DNA from: Actinomycetes bacterium
GTDB lineage: Bacteria > Actinomycetota > JAICYB01
DNA: 64,000 nt
Direction of reading: 5' to 3'
NCBI GenBank assembly: GCA_025934435.1
Contig: JAICYB010000008.1
Location: 18,329-82,328 of the forward strand
Shown: positions 16,746 through 25,889 of the stretch, piece after piece
Numbering within the stretch: position 1 is the stretch's first letter
Layout of the letters: each line of letters begins with the position of its first letter
The notes under the pieces: model-generated
Database searches by the model: none
Told to the model about the DNA's origin: nothing
Seen by the model: the letters and a program-made list of their open reading frames with translations, nothing else
Made by a program: the position numbers and the translations under genes

Positions 16746-18116
16746 GTGGGAGACATCGCCGAGGTCCTCGCCGACATCGTCGGAGCGGCACACGTCCTCG
16801 TCGGCGAGGCGATCAACGACGACTACACACACGACGAAGCGCTGACGGGACTCGCGCAGCGGCCGTTGTGCGTCGTTTCGCCGAGCAGCGCCGACGAGGT
16901 CGCCCGAGTGATCAAGGCCGCGGCGGAGCAGCAGATCCCCGTGACTGCGCGCGGCGCCGGAACGGGGATGTCCGGCGCGTGCGTGCCGCGTGAGGACGGC
17001 ATCCTCATCACGTTCGACCGGATGGATGCGATCCTCGAGCTCGACCTCGAGAATCACGTTGCGATCGTCCAGCCCGGCGTCACACTGGAGCAGCTCGATG
17101 CGGCGACCGCCGAACACGGTCTCGTCTATCCCGTGTTCCCCGGGGAGAGCTCCGCGTCGCTCGGCGGCAACGTTGCGACGAACGCCGGCGGTCTTCGGGC
17201 GATCAAGTACGGCGTCACGCGCCATCAGGTCCTCGGCCTCGAAGCGGTGACCGGGACGGGCGATGTGATCCGCACGGGCGGACGGTTCGTGAAGTCGTCG
17301 TCCGGCTACGACCTCACGCAGCTCGTCATCGGTTCCGAAGGAACGCTCGCGATCGTCACCGAAGCGACGCTGAAGCTCTACCCGCGACCGGCCCACGCGG
17401 CGACGCTGCTCGCGCCGTTCAAGACGCTGGACGAGATCACGGACGCCGTACCGACGATCGTGCGCAGCGGCATCGAGCCCCTGATGCTCGAATACCTCGA
17501 CCTCGTTTCGATGGCCGGCATCACGAACGCCGCGAGCCTCGATCTCGGCATCCCGCAGCAGATCAAGGACGAAGCTCTCGCGTACCTCGTGATCGTCCTC
17601 GAGAACGCGCATACCGACCGCCTCGATGAAGACGTCGAGACGGCGGCGGTTCTCGTCAGTGAGCTGGGCGCACTCGACGTCTACGTGCTGCCGGCGCACG
17701 CCGGCGCCGAGCTGATCGCCGCGCGCGAGCGCGCGTTCTGGGTGGCGAAGGCGTCCGGCGCGGACGACATCGTCGACATGGTCGTGCCGCGCGCCAAGAT
17801 CGGGACCTATATGGCGAAGGTCTCCGCGATCGGCGCGCGCACCGGAACCTGGATCAGCGGATGCGGGCACGTCGGCGACGGCAACGTCCATCTTTCGATC
17901 TTCCAAAGCGACGAGGAAGTGCGGACGCAGGTGCTTCGTGAGATCTTCGCCACGGGGGCCGAGATCGGTGGAGCGGTGTCCGGCGAGCACGGGATCGGGA
18001 CCGCGAAACGGAAGTATTTCCTCGAGCTCGAAGATCCCGCGAAACTCGAGCTCATGCGCCGCATCAAGGAAGCGTTCGATCCCGCGGGGATCTTGAATCC
18101 GGGAGTGATCTTTTGA
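16746..18116 (+). CDS. glcD: FAD-linked 2-hydroxyacid oxidase/dehydrogenase (GlcD family)
   Basis: 456 residues. The PCMH-type FAD-binding domain shows ARGAGTGMSGACVP, SLGGNVATNAGG and GYDLTQLVIGSEGTL. The C-terminal FAD-oxidase domain ends in the family motif GCGHVGDGNVH, then SGEHGIG. Enzymes of this family oxidise glycolate, D-lactate or related 2-hydroxyacids to 2-oxoacids. GlcE and GlcF subunits are absent here, so a single-polypeptide D-lactate dehydrogenase-like activity is also possible. The stop overlaps the TTG start of the ThDP enzyme by four bases. Confidence 0.87.
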   Translation: MGDIAEVLADIVGAAHVLVGEAINDDYTHDEALTGLAQRPLCVVSPSSADEVARVIKAAAEQQIPVTARGAGTGMSGACVPREDGILITFDRMDAILELDLENHVAIVQPGVTLEQLDAATAEHGLVYPVFPGESSASLGGNVATNAGGLRAIKYGVTRHQVLGLEAVTGTGDVIRTGGRFVKSSSGYDLTQLVIGSEGTLAIVTEATLKLYPRPAHAATLLAPFKTLDEITDAVPTIVRSGIEPLMLEYLDLVSMAGITNAASLDLGIPQQIKDEALAYLVIVLENAHTDRLDEDVETAAVLVSELGALDVYVLPAHAGAELIAARERAFWVAKASGADDIVDMVVPRAKIGTYMAKVSAIGARTGTWISGCGHVGDGNVHLSIFQSDEEVRTQVLREIFATGAEIGGAVSGEHGIGTAKRKYFLELEDPAKLELMRRIKEAFDPAGILNPGVIF

Positions 18117-19669
18117 ACGGCGGACAAGCGCTTATCAGAACCTTGGTCAATTCGGGTGTCGATGTTTGCTTCATGAATCCGGGGACGTCCGAGATGCACT
18201 TCGTAGCCGCGCTCGACGATGTCCCGGAGATGCGCGGCGTGCTTGGACTGTTCGAAGGCGTCGTCACCGGCGCCGCTGATGGCTACGCGCGCATGGCGGA
18301 CAAACCCGCCGCGACGCTGCTGCATCTCGGACCGGGTCTCGGCAACGGCGTGGCGAACCTCCACAACGCGCGCAAGGCGAAGACGCCGATCGTGAACATC
18401 GTCGGGGACCACGCGACCTACCACAAGCAGTACGACGCACAGCTCGAATCGGACATCGAATCGATCGCGCGCAACGTTTCGCCGGGGTTCGTCCGGTGGT
18501 GCAAGGAACCGGCGCATGTCGGCGAGGACGCGGTCGAGACCGTGCGGGCGGCGTACGGTCCGCCCGGTCAGGTTGCGACGCTCATCCTTCCCGCCGACGT
18601 CTCCTGGACGGAGGGCGCCGCGCCGGCCGACGGAGCGAAGCGTCCGCCGCGGCGGGAAGCGTCGAGTGAGAACGTCGAGCTCGCGGCGAAGGCGCTGCGC
18701 TCGGGCGAGCCGACGGGGATCCTCATCGGCGGTTCGGCGTGCCGGCGCGATGCGCTCGATCTCATCGCGCGGTTGTCGGCGGCGACGGGGTGCAAGGTTC
18801 TGTGCGAGACGTTCCCGTCGCGCATCGAGCGCGGCGCCGGGCTTCCCGCGGTCGATCGCATCGCGTACCTGGCTGAGTTCGCGATGACGCAACTCGACGG
18901 CCTCGCGCACCTCGTGCTGGTCGACGCGAAAGCGCCGGTGTCCTTCTTCGCGTATCCGGAGAAGCCGAGCTATCTCGTGCCGGACGGATGCGAGGTGCAC
19001 GTCCTCGCCGATCCGAGCGAGGACGCGACCCGTGCGTTGCAAGCGTTGTGCGAGGCCGTGGGTGCGTCCGGGGGCGGAGCGGTTGCGGACGCGGCTCGCC
19101 CCGGCCGCCCGACGGGGGAGCTCAGCGCGCAGACGGTGTGCGAAGCGCTCGGTGCGGTTCTTCCCGAAGGCGCCATCGTGTCCGACGAGGGAAATACGTC
19201 GGGTCTTTGGGCAGCACGCGCGACCGAAGGTGCGCCTCCACACGACTGGCTGTGCCTGACCGGCGGTGCGATCGGACAAGGGTTGCCCGTCGCGGTGGGC
19301 GCGGCGATCGCGTGTCCCGACCGTCGCGTCGTTTCCATCGAGGCGGACGGATCAGCCATGTACACGCTTCAGTCCCTCTGGACGATGGCGCGCGAAGGAT
19401 TGGACGTGACGATGATCGTGTTCGCGAACCGTTCCTACGCCGTGCTGAACATGGAACTCGGACGCGTCGGCGCGACGAGCGGGGGAGCGAAGGCGAAGGA
19501 GATGCTCGACATCTCGCGCCCGGACATCGATTTCGTGTCGCTGGCGAAAGGCCTCGGGATCCCGGCGGTTCGTCCGGACGATGCCGAGTCGTTCACGACC
19601 GAACTGGAACGCGCGCTGAACACGCCGGGGCCGAGCCTGCTCGAGGCCGTTATCCCCGGTCTGATGTAG
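18113..19669 (+). CDS. Thiamine diphosphate-dependent enzyme (acetolactate synthase-like)
   Basis: 518 residues with the three-domain ThDP fold. The N-terminal PYR domain contains the catalytic glutamate in FEGVVTGAADGYAR; the C-terminal PP domain contains the ThDP/Mg motif beginning EADGSAMYTLQSLWTM and ending in FANRSYAV. Annotated relatives are called acetolactate synthase large subunit or benzoylformate-decarboxylase-like. The glutamate argues against glyoxylate carboligase, which lacks it. No small regulatory subunit is near. Coupling to a GlcD oxidase suggests the 2-oxoacid made there is decarboxylated or condensed here (inference). TTG start at 18113. Confidence 0.82.
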   Translation: MNGGQALIRTLVNSGVDVCFMNPGTSEMHFVAALDDVPEMRGVLGLFEGVVTGAADGYARMADKPAATLLHLGPGLGNGVANLHNARKAKTPIVNIVGDHATYHKQYDAQLESDIESIARNVSPGFVRWCKEPAHVGEDAVETVRAAYGPPGQVATLILPADVSWTEGAAPADGAKRPPRREASSENVELAAKALRSGEPTGILIGGSACRRDALDLIARLSAATGCKVLCETFPSRIERGAGLPAVDRIAYLAEFAMTQLDGLAHLVLVDAKAPVSFFAYPEKPSYLVPDGCEVHVLADPSEDATRALQALCEAVGASGGGAVADAARPGRPTGELSAQTVCEALGAVLPEGAIVSDEGNTSGLWAARATEGAPPHDWLCLTGGAIGQGLPVAVGAAIACPDRRVVSIEADGSAMYTLQSLWTMAREGLDVTMIVFANRSYAVLNMELGRVGATSGGAKAKEMLDISRPDIDFVSLAKGLGIPAVRPDDAESFTTELERALNTPGPSLLEAVIPGLM

Positions 19670-19691
19670 GCGAGCTCGCCGCAGCCGTTCG

Positions 19692-19764
19692 CGCGCCCGG
19701 CAGGACTCGAACCTGCGACACCTGGGTCCGGAACCCAGTGCTCTATCCGCTGAGCTACGGGCGC
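19692..19764 (-). tRNA. tRNA-Arg (anticodon CCG)
   Basis: A 73-nt cloverleaf on the minus strand. It has a 7-bp acceptor stem GCGCCCG/CGGGCGC, D-arm GCTC/GAGC, anticodon stem CTGGG/CCCAG with loop TTCCGGA (anticodon CCG), and T-arm GCAGG/CCTGC with loop TTCGAGT. The discriminator base is G and CCA is not encoded. It reads CGG arginine codons and stands next to argS, which lies on the other strand. Confidence 0.97.
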
Positions 19765-19801
19765 GAAACCCCTACTTTACCGGCGGGAAGGCCACAACCT
19801 T

Positions 19802-19807
19802 TACGCT
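19802..19807 (+). promoter_or_regulatory. -10 box TACGCT for the response regulator operon, leaderless
   Basis: TACGCT ends 6 nt before ATG 19814 with no Shine-Dalgarno sequence, so the response regulator-argS-lysA-oligopeptidase operon probably starts as a leaderless mRNA. Confidence 0.5.
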
Positions 19808-19813
19808 GTAGGC

Positions 19814-20179
19814 ATGGCTCGAGTGCTCGTCGTCGACGATGACCCGCAGGTCCTGACCCTCCTTCGGGTCAACTTCGAGCTGGAGGGCTATGACGTCCTC
19901 TCCGCCTGCAACGGCGAAGAGGCCCTCGAGGTCGCCTGGGATCAGATGCCGGATGCCGTCGTCTGCGACGTGATGATGCCCGGCACCGACGGGCTCACCG
20001 TGCTCCGTCAGCTCCGCGCGAGTCCGAAGACGAAGACGATCCCGTTCGTCGTCGTCAGCGCGAAGGCGCAACGAGCGGACATCAAAGCGGCGATCGAGAT
20101 GGGCGCCGACAGGTACATCACCAAGCCCTTCGACCCCCAAGAGCTGCTCGACGCCGTCGCGGATCTGCTGAGCAAGTGA
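19814..20179 (+). CDS. Stand-alone response regulator receiver
   Basis: 121 residues containing only a CheY-like receiver domain. The acidic pocket (VDDDPQ), phospho-acceptor Asp in CDVMMPG, the Thr/Ser switch (VVSAKA) and the conserved Lys in TKPFDPQEL are all present. There is no output domain, so it must act through protein contacts. Its GTGA overlap with argS indicates co-translation, an unusual partner. No histidine kinase is nearby. Confidence 0.92.
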   Translation: MARVLVVDDDPQVLTLLRVNFELEGYDVLSACNGEEALEVAWDQMPDAVVCDVMMPGTDGLTVLRQLRASPKTKTIPFVVVSAKAQRADIKAAIEMGADRYITKPFDPQELLDAVADLLSK

Positions 20180-21852
20180 TCGAGCGGGACCTCCGGGCAC
20201 TCGTCCGGGAAGCTGTCGCGCACGCGCATGACGCGGGCGACCTGAAGACGGCGGAGCCGCCGCTCGTCACCGTCGAACAACCGCAGCGTCGCGAACACGG
20301 CGACTGGACGACCAACGTCGCCATGACCCTCGCCAAAGTGGAAGGACGCAAGCCGCGCGAGATCGCGGACGCGATCGTGAAGCACATGCCGCAGCGCGAC
20401 TGGGTCCAGAAGGTCGAGATCGCCGGCGCCGGGTTCATCAACTTCCACCTGTCGAACATCTGGTTGCACGACACCGTCTCGCGCGTGCTCGAGTTGACGG
20501 ACCGTTTCGGTGCTTCGTCCGAAGGCGAAGGAACCCGCGTCAACGTCGAATTCGTCTCGATCAACCCGACGGGCCCGCTCCATCTCGGATCCGCGCGCAA
20601 CGCCGCCCTCGGCGACTGTGTCGCGCGACTTCTCGTCTTCCACGGCTTCGACGTCACGCGCGAGTACTACTTCAACGACACCGGCGGACAGATGACGAAC
20701 TTCGGTCTGTCCGTCGCCGCGCGCTACCTCGAACTGCTGGGCAAGCCGACGGAGATCCCAGAAGACGGCTACAAGGGCGAATACATCAAGGATTACGCGC
20801 AGCAGATCCTCGCCGAGGACGGCGATCGTTACAAGGAGACGCAACTCGAGGAGCTCGGCGAGATCATGCGAGAGCGGGCCGTCCCGCTCGTCAAGGATCG
20901 CATCCGCGCTTCGCTCGAGCAGTTCCGGGTCGTCATGGACGTCTGGTTCAACGAGCGCGATCTCTACGAGCAAGGGAAGGTCGCGGCCGTCATCGATCAG
21001 CTCGAGGCGGCCGGCTACGTGTACGAGAAGGACGGAGCGAAGTGGCTGAAGGCTACAGAGCTCGGCGACTCACGTGACCGCGTGCTCGTCCGTTCGTTCG
21101 GCGCGAAGCAACCGACCTATCTCGTACCGGACTTCGCGTACCACCTCGACAAGGCGTCACGGTCGGATCAGATGATCGTCGTGCTCGGGGCGGACCACCA
21201 CGGCCAGGGGCCGTCGCTCAAGGCCGGGATGCAGGTGCTCGGGGTCGATCCGGAACGGATCGAGGTGCTGATCTACCAGTGGGTGCACATGATGCGCGAC
21301 GGCGTCGAGGTCTCGATGGGCAAGCGCGCCGGAACGTTCGAGTCACTCGACGGGTTCGTCGACGAGGTCGGCGTCGACGCCGCACGGTACACGCTCGTCA
21401 GCACGTCGTCGGACACGACGCTCAAGTTCGACGTCGAAGACATCAAGAAGCGCACGCTCGAGAATCCCGTCTATTACGTGCAGTACGGGCACGCCCGCAT
21501 CGCGTCGATACTTCGCCACGCCGCGGAGCAAGGCGTCGTCGAAGGCGACATCGTCTGGGACGAGCTGCGTGAAGAGGCCGAGATCGAGCTCATGCGGGCG
21601 ATCCAGAACTTCGAGGACGTCGTGCACGTCGCGATGCGGCAGCGGGCTCCGTATCGCGTCGCGAAGTATGCGGAGGAGCTCGCACGCCACTTCCACCGCT
21701 TCTACACCGACTGCCGCGTCGTGACGGAGGACGACAAGCTCACGACCGCCCGTCTCGCACTCTCCCGCGCGACCAAGCAGGTGCTCGCGAACGCGCTCGG
21801 CTTACTCGGCGTGGAAGCGCCTGAGAGGATGGACCGTGATGAGCTGGAGTGA
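20176..21852 (+). CDS. argS: Arginyl-tRNA synthetase
   Basis: 558 residues, class Ia. An N-terminal tRNA-binding domain precedes the catalytic core with the HIGH-type motif PTGPLHLGSARNA and FNDTGGQM. A KMSKS-equivalent loop VSMGKRAG and a C-terminal DALR anticodon-binding domain follow. It charges tRNA-Arg; a tRNA-Arg(CCG) gene lies 0.4 kb upstream on the other strand. The GTG start overlaps the response regulator stop, and its own 3' end overlaps lysA by about 17 bp. Confidence 0.97.
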   Translation: MIERDLRALVREAVAHAHDAGDLKTAEPPLVTVEQPQRREHGDWTTNVAMTLAKVEGRKPREIADAIVKHMPQRDWVQKVEIAGAGFINFHLSNIWLHDTVSRVLELTDRFGASSEGEGTRVNVEFVSINPTGPLHLGSARNAALGDCVARLLVFHGFDVTREYYFNDTGGQMTNFGLSVAARYLELLGKPTEIPEDGYKGEYIKDYAQQILAEDGDRYKETQLEELGEIMRERAVPLVKDRIRASLEQFRVVMDVWFNERDLYEQGKVAAVIDQLEAAGYVYEKDGAKWLKATELGDSRDRVLVRSFGAKQPTYLVPDFAYHLDKASRSDQMIVVLGADHHGQGPSLKAGMQVLGVDPERIEVLIYQWVHMMRDGVEVSMGKRAGTFESLDGFVDEVGVDAARYTLVSTSSDTTLKFDVEDIKKRTLENPVYYVQYGHARIASILRHAAEQGVVEGDIVWDELREEAEIELMRAIQNFEDVVHVAMRQRAPYRVAKYAEELARHFHRFYTDCRVVTEDDKLTTARLALSRATKQVLANALGLLGVEAPERMDRDELE

Positions 21853-23140
21853 GTTCAGCAAGGTCCTGCCGCAGACCGCGCGCGTCGGCAAGACGGGTGC
21901 GCTGGAGATCGGCGAGTACGACATGATCCAGCTCGCGCACGACTTCGGCACGCCGTTGTTCGTGATGGATCTCGTGGAGGTGCGTGACCGCCTGCGCCGT
22001 TACCGCGACGCCTTCGGTCCGGCCAACGTGTTCTATGCCTCGAAGGTGTTCCTCACCAAGGGATTCGCGCAGATCGTCGCCGAAGAGGGCGTCAACATGG
22101 AATGTCTCGCCGGCGGCGAGCTCTACGTCGCGCTGACGTCGGGCTTTCCAGCGGAGCGCATCGCCGTCCACGGCAACAACAAATCACGCCAGGAGCTCAT
22201 CGAGGCGCTCGACGCGGGTGTCGGTTCGATCGTCGTCGATTCGTTCCACGAACTCGACTTGCTGCGCGAGCTGACGGCGGAGCTCGACAAGGTCGCGCGG
22301 ATCGTGCTTCGCATCACGCCCGGCGTCGAAGCCCACACGCACGACTACCTCGTCACCGGCGTCGAGGACACGAAGTTCGGTTTCACCATCGGCGAGACGG
22401 CCCTTCGCGCGATCGATCTCGTTGCGCGCACGGAGAGCTTCGAACTGGTCGGCCTCCATTCGCACATCGGTTCGCAGATCCTCGATCTTCGTCCCTTCGA
22501 TGAGGCCGCGCGCAAGATGGTCCAGTTCCTTGCCCAAGCGCGGCGAACAACGGCACTTGAGATCCCGTCGCTCACGCTCGGCGGCGGACTCGGCATCGCC
22601 TATCTCCCGACGGACGAGGCGGGTTCGATCGAGGATCTGGCGAAGGTCGTGCATGAAGCCGTGGCTTCGGAGGCCGAGGCCGTCAACACTCCCGCGCCGC
22701 AGGTGAAGGTCGAACCCGGGCGATCGATCGTCGGTCCGTCCACGCTCACGCTGTACACCGTCGGAACGATCAAGGACCTGCCGAACGCGCGGCGATATGT
22801 GTCCGTCGACGGCGGGATGTCCGACAACATCCGGCCGGCGCTCTATCAGGCCCGGTACACGTTCCTCTCGGCGCTTCGTCCGGACGAACCACATGACCGT
22901 CCGTGCACGATCGCCGGGAAGCTCTGCGAGACGGGAGACCTTCTCGCGCATGATGCGTTGCTCCCCGAAGTCGAGCCGGGCGAGATCATCGCGTGCGCCG
23001 GCACGGGCGCGTATGCGTACGCGATGTCGTCGAACTACAACAAGCAGCCGAAGCCCGCGGTCGTCGCCGTGTTCGGTGGTGAAACGCGGGTGCTCGCGCG
23101 GCGTGAGAAGTACGAGGACCTGCTGAGGCTCGACGGATGA
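21836..23140 (+). CDS. lysA: Diaminopimelate decarboxylase
   Basis: 434 residues, PLP-dependent fold-type III enzyme that makes lysine from meso-diaminopimelate. Landmarks are YASKVFLTKGFA (PLP Lys in YASK), HSHIGSQI, GGGLGIAY, EPGRSIVG, and the substrate motif KLCETGD. The argS-lysA order is common in actinobacteria. GTG 21836 or ATG 21839 are equally possible starts. The stop overlaps the next gene by four bases (ATGA). Lysine made here and threonine made by hom-thrC-thrB 3 kb away share the aspartate pathway. Confidence 0.95.
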   Translation: MMSWSEFSKVLPQTARVGKTGALEIGEYDMIQLAHDFGTPLFVMDLVEVRDRLRRYRDAFGPANVFYASKVFLTKGFAQIVAEEGVNMECLAGGELYVALTSGFPAERIAVHGNNKSRQELIEALDAGVGSIVVDSFHELDLLRELTAELDKVARIVLRITPGVEAHTHDYLVTGVEDTKFGFTIGETALRAIDLVARTESFELVGLHSHIGSQILDLRPFDEAARKMVQFLAQARRTTALEIPSLTLGGGLGIAYLPTDEAGSIEDLAKVVHEAVASEAEAVNTPAPQVKVEPGRSIVGPSTLTLYTVGTIKDLPNARRYVSVDGGMSDNIRPALYQARYTFLSALRPDEPHDRPCTIAGKLCETGDLLAHDALLPEVEPGEIIACAGTGAYAYAMSSNYNKQPKPAVVAVFGGETRVLARREKYEDLLRLDG

Positions 23141-25173
23141 AGCCGCCCATCGCAGCGACGGAGGACTACAGCTCGACGTTCCACGGCGACACGCGTCCGG
23201 ACGAGTACTTCTGGCTCCGGAGCAAGGACGAAACGCGCGTGCGCGAATACCTCGAAGCGGAGAACGCGTACACCGACTCTCTGACGTCGAAGGAGCTCGA
23301 GCAGGAGTTGTACGACGAGATCCTGAGCCACATCAAGGAGACGGACACGTCCGCGCCGTGGCGCTGGGGGCCGTATGAGTACTACACGCGGACGGAGCAA
23401 GGGAAGCAGTACGGCATCCACTGCCGGAGCCGCGACGGCGTCGAGGAGATCCTTCTCGACGGGAACGAGCGGGGCGAAGGACAGAGCTTCTACTCGCTCG
23501 GGATGTTCGATTTGCGCGACGACCATGCGCTGCTCGCCTTCTCCGAGGACACGACGGGCGGTGAGTCCTACACCGTGCGCTTCAAAGACCTCGCGACGGG
23601 TGAGCTGCTCCCCGATGAGCTCACCGGCACGTACTACTCCTCGGCGTGGACGAATGACGGGACCAGCCTCTACTACACGACCCACGACGAACAGATGCGT
23701 CCGTACCGGCTGTGGTTCCACCGTCTCGGAACGCCGCAGTCGGAAGACGTGCTCGTGCACGAGGAGTCGGACGAGCGGTTCGGGTTGGGAGTTTCGAAGA
23801 CGCAGTCGAGGCGCTTCATCACGTTCACGATGGAAAGCGCTGTGACCTCGGAGGAGTGGTTCGCGCCGGCGGACGAACCGACACGCGAATTCCAAGTGAT
23901 CGAGCCGCGCCGCCAGGACGTCGAGTACTACGCGGCGAACCATGAGGACCGTTTCCTGGTCTGGACGAATGACACGGGCCGGAACTTCCGGTTGGTCGAG
24001 GCGCCGGTGAGTGATCCGTCCCGCGCGAACTGGCGAGAACTCGTCCCGCATCGTGAGGACGTCAAGCTCGAAGCCGTCCTTGCGTTCAAGGACTTCCTCG
24101 TGCGCTACGAGCGTGCGGACGCGCTCCCTCGCATGGTGGTCTCGTCCGTCACGACCGGCGAGGAGCACGTCATGGAGATGCCCGACCCGGTCTACACGGC
24201 CTTCCCGAGCGTGAACGCGGAGTACGAGACCTCACGGTTCCGCTTCGGTTACACCTCCCTCACGACGCCGGTGTCGACGTACGACTACGACGTCGGCACG
24301 CGCCAACGCACGTTGATCAAGCAGCAGGAGGTTCCGGGCGGATTCGACGCCGCGACATACGAGAGCGACCGGATCTGGGCCACCGCGCCGGACGGCACTC
24401 GTGTCCCGATCTCGCTCGTCTACCGGAAGGGGACGAAGCGCGACGGCACCGCGGCGTGCTGGCTCTACGGGTACGGGTCGTACGGAGCAAGCCTTCCGGT
24501 GTCGTTCAGTCCTGCGCGTCTCGCCTTGCTCGACCGCGGACTGGTCTACGCGATCGCACACATACGCGGCGGCGGTGAGCTCGGCAAACGATGGCACGAA
24601 GAAGGAAGATTGCTGCACAAGCGCAATACGTTCACGGACTTCATCGCGTGCGCCGAGCACCTGATCTCCGAGAAGTACACGTCCCCGGACAGGATCGTCA
24701 TCCACGGCGGCAGCGCGGGCGGGCTGCTCGTGGGCGCGGTGACGAACATGCGGCCCGACCTGTTCTTCGCCGTGATCGCCGACGTGCCGTTCGTCGATGC
24801 GCTGAACACGATCCTCGACCCTTCGCTCCCGCTCACCCAAGGCGAATGGGAGGAGTGGGGCAACCCCATCGAGAGCGAAGAGGTCTACAGCTACATGAAG
24901 AGCTACTCGCCCTACGACAACGTCGAGGCGAAGTCGTACCCGAACATCCTGGCGCTCGGTGGTCTGAACGACCCCCGCGTCAGCTACTGGGAGCCGGCGA
25001 AGTGGGTCGCTCGGCTCCGTGCGAAGAAGACCGACGACAACGTGTTGCTGCTGCGAACGAATCTCGGCGCCGGACACATGGGTCCATCCGGACGGTACGA
25101 GGCGATACGCGAGATCGCGTTCGTCTACGCCTTCGCTTTGGACCTGCTCGAGAAGCGTCGCGTCCAGTCGTAG
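23137..25173 (+). CDS. ptrB: Oligopeptidase B-like S9 serine peptidase
   Basis: 678 residues, normal for oligopeptidase B. The N-terminal beta-propeller spans roughly 70-400. The alpha/beta-hydrolase domain carries IRGGGELGKRWHEEG, the nucleophile in GGSAGG (Ser526), Asp in GLNDPRVSYWEPAKW and His in GAGHMG. It cleaves short peptides, classically after Arg/Lys; no signal peptide, so cytosolic. It is translationally coupled to lysA. Its 3' end overlaps the convergent methyltransferase gene by 49 bp. A second S9 peptidase of different subfamily lies at 49281-51308. Confidence 0.92.
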   Translation: MKPPIAATEDYSSTFHGDTRPDEYFWLRSKDETRVREYLEAENAYTDSLTSKELEQELYDEILSHIKETDTSAPWRWGPYEYYTRTEQGKQYGIHCRSRDGVEEILLDGNERGEGQSFYSLGMFDLRDDHALLAFSEDTTGGESYTVRFKDLATGELLPDELTGTYYSSAWTNDGTSLYYTTHDEQMRPYRLWFHRLGTPQSEDVLVHEESDERFGLGVSKTQSRRFITFTMESAVTSEEWFAPADEPTREFQVIEPRRQDVEYYAANHEDRFLVWTNDTGRNFRLVEAPVSDPSRANWRELVPHREDVKLEAVLAFKDFLVRYERADALPRMVVSSVTTGEEHVMEMPDPVYTAFPSVNAEYETSRFRFGYTSLTTPVSTYDYDVGTRQRTLIKQQEVPGGFDAATYESDRIWATAPDGTRVPISLVYRKGTKRDGTAACWLYGYGSYGASLPVSFSPARLALLDRGLVYAIAHIRGGGELGKRWHEEGRLLHKRNTFTDFIACAEHLISEKYTSPDRIVIHGGSAGGLLVGAVTNMRPDLFFAVIADVPFVDALNTILDPSLPLTQGEWEEWGNPIESEEVYSYMKSYSPYDNVEAKSYPNILALGGLNDPRVSYWEPAKWVARLRAKKTDDNVLLLRTNLGAGHMGPSGRYEAIREIAFVYAFALDLLEKRRVQS

Positions 25174-25766
25174 ACGTCGAGGTCGCTGTCGCTCCAGCGG
25201 CGGCGGAGGAAGTTGTGGAAGCGCGGTGCTTCGTCCGGACGCAGCAGCGGGTCGGGACGTCGCGTGATCGTGACCACGGCCGCATCCGTCGACGGCACCG
25301 GGCGGAAACTCGACGCGCCGATCTTCCGGGTGATCGTCAGCTCGAACCACGGTGCCCACGACATCGTCAGCAGCGTGCTCGGACGCTGCGAGCATCGCTT
25401 CACCGCGAAGCCCCACGCGACGATGACGTCGGCCCGCAAGAGGCCGACGTGTGGGTCGTCCAGCAGGTGCTGGAGGATCGGCGTCGTGTAGGCGAACGGC
25501 AGATTCGCGACGACGCGGAAGCGCCGCTGCGGCCAGCGGTAGTCGAGCACGTCGATCGGCGGTACGCCGAGCTTCCGCGCGAGCTTCGGGTCACGTTCGA
25601 CCGCGATGACATTTCGGGTCCGCTGCCTGAGGGCGCGCGTGATCACGCCGTTGCCGGCGCCGATCTCGACGACGAGGTCCCCGCTACAGATGCCTGCGTT
25701 GCGAACGAGATCAGCCGCGAGGCGCGGCTGCAGGAAGTGCTGCGAGCGAGCGCGCTGCTCGCCCAC
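25125..25766 (-). CDS. Erm-like 23S rRNA adenine-N6 methyltransferase
   Basis: 213 residues of the KsgA/Erm superfamily. The N-terminus RARSQHFLQPRLAADLVRNAGI, SAM motif VVEIGAGNGVITRAL, catalytic motif NLPF and the later WAPWFELTITRKI and FRPVPSTDAAV segments match the Erm branch better than KsgA, whose motif is usually NLPY. Erm enzymes methylate A2058 of 23S rRNA and block macrolides, lincosamides and streptogramin B. Codon use and GC match the neighbourhood, so it may be an intrinsic gene, as in many actinobacteria. GTG start. Resistance is not shown by sequence alone. Confidence 0.8.
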   Translation of the reverse strand: MGEQRARSQHFLQPRLAADLVRNAGICSGDLVVEIGAGNGVITRALRQRTRNVIAVERDPKLARKLGVPPIDVLDYRWPQRRFRVVANLPFAYTTPILQHLLDDPHVGLLRADVIVAWGFAVKRCSQRPSTLLTMSWAPWFELTITRKIGASSFRPVPSTDAAVVTITRRPDPLLRPDEAPRFHNFLRRRWSDSDLDVYDWTRRFSSRSKAKA

Positions 25767-25877
25767 GGAGCATCACCATGGTCATAGGGCTCGATACTAA
25801 TCGCGTCCGCGCAGCCTGCGGCGATCGACGGGTCGCCGTTCATGACGCGAGCGCGGCGGCCATCCCTGGCGCCCCTT

Positions 25878-25883
25878 TAGAGT
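25878..25883 (+). promoter_or_regulatory. -10 box TAGAGT for hom, leaderless
   Basis: TAGAGT ends 6 nt before ATG 25890, with no Shine-Dalgarno sequence between. It probably drives the hom-thrC-thrB operon as a leaderless mRNA; no attenuator or riboswitch is seen upstream. Confidence 0.5.
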
Positions 25884-25889
25884 GAGTAC

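Noticed and set aside
18113..19669. Glyoxylate carboligase next to glycolate oxidase
   Set aside because: The ThDP enzyme has the catalytic Glu that glyoxylate carboligase lacks, and no tartronate semialdehyde genes are near.
25125..25766. Calling the methyltransferase KsgA (16S rRNA dimethyladenosine transferase)
   Set aside because: NLPF and the WAPWFEL region match Erm better than KsgA (NLPY); kept as an alternative only.
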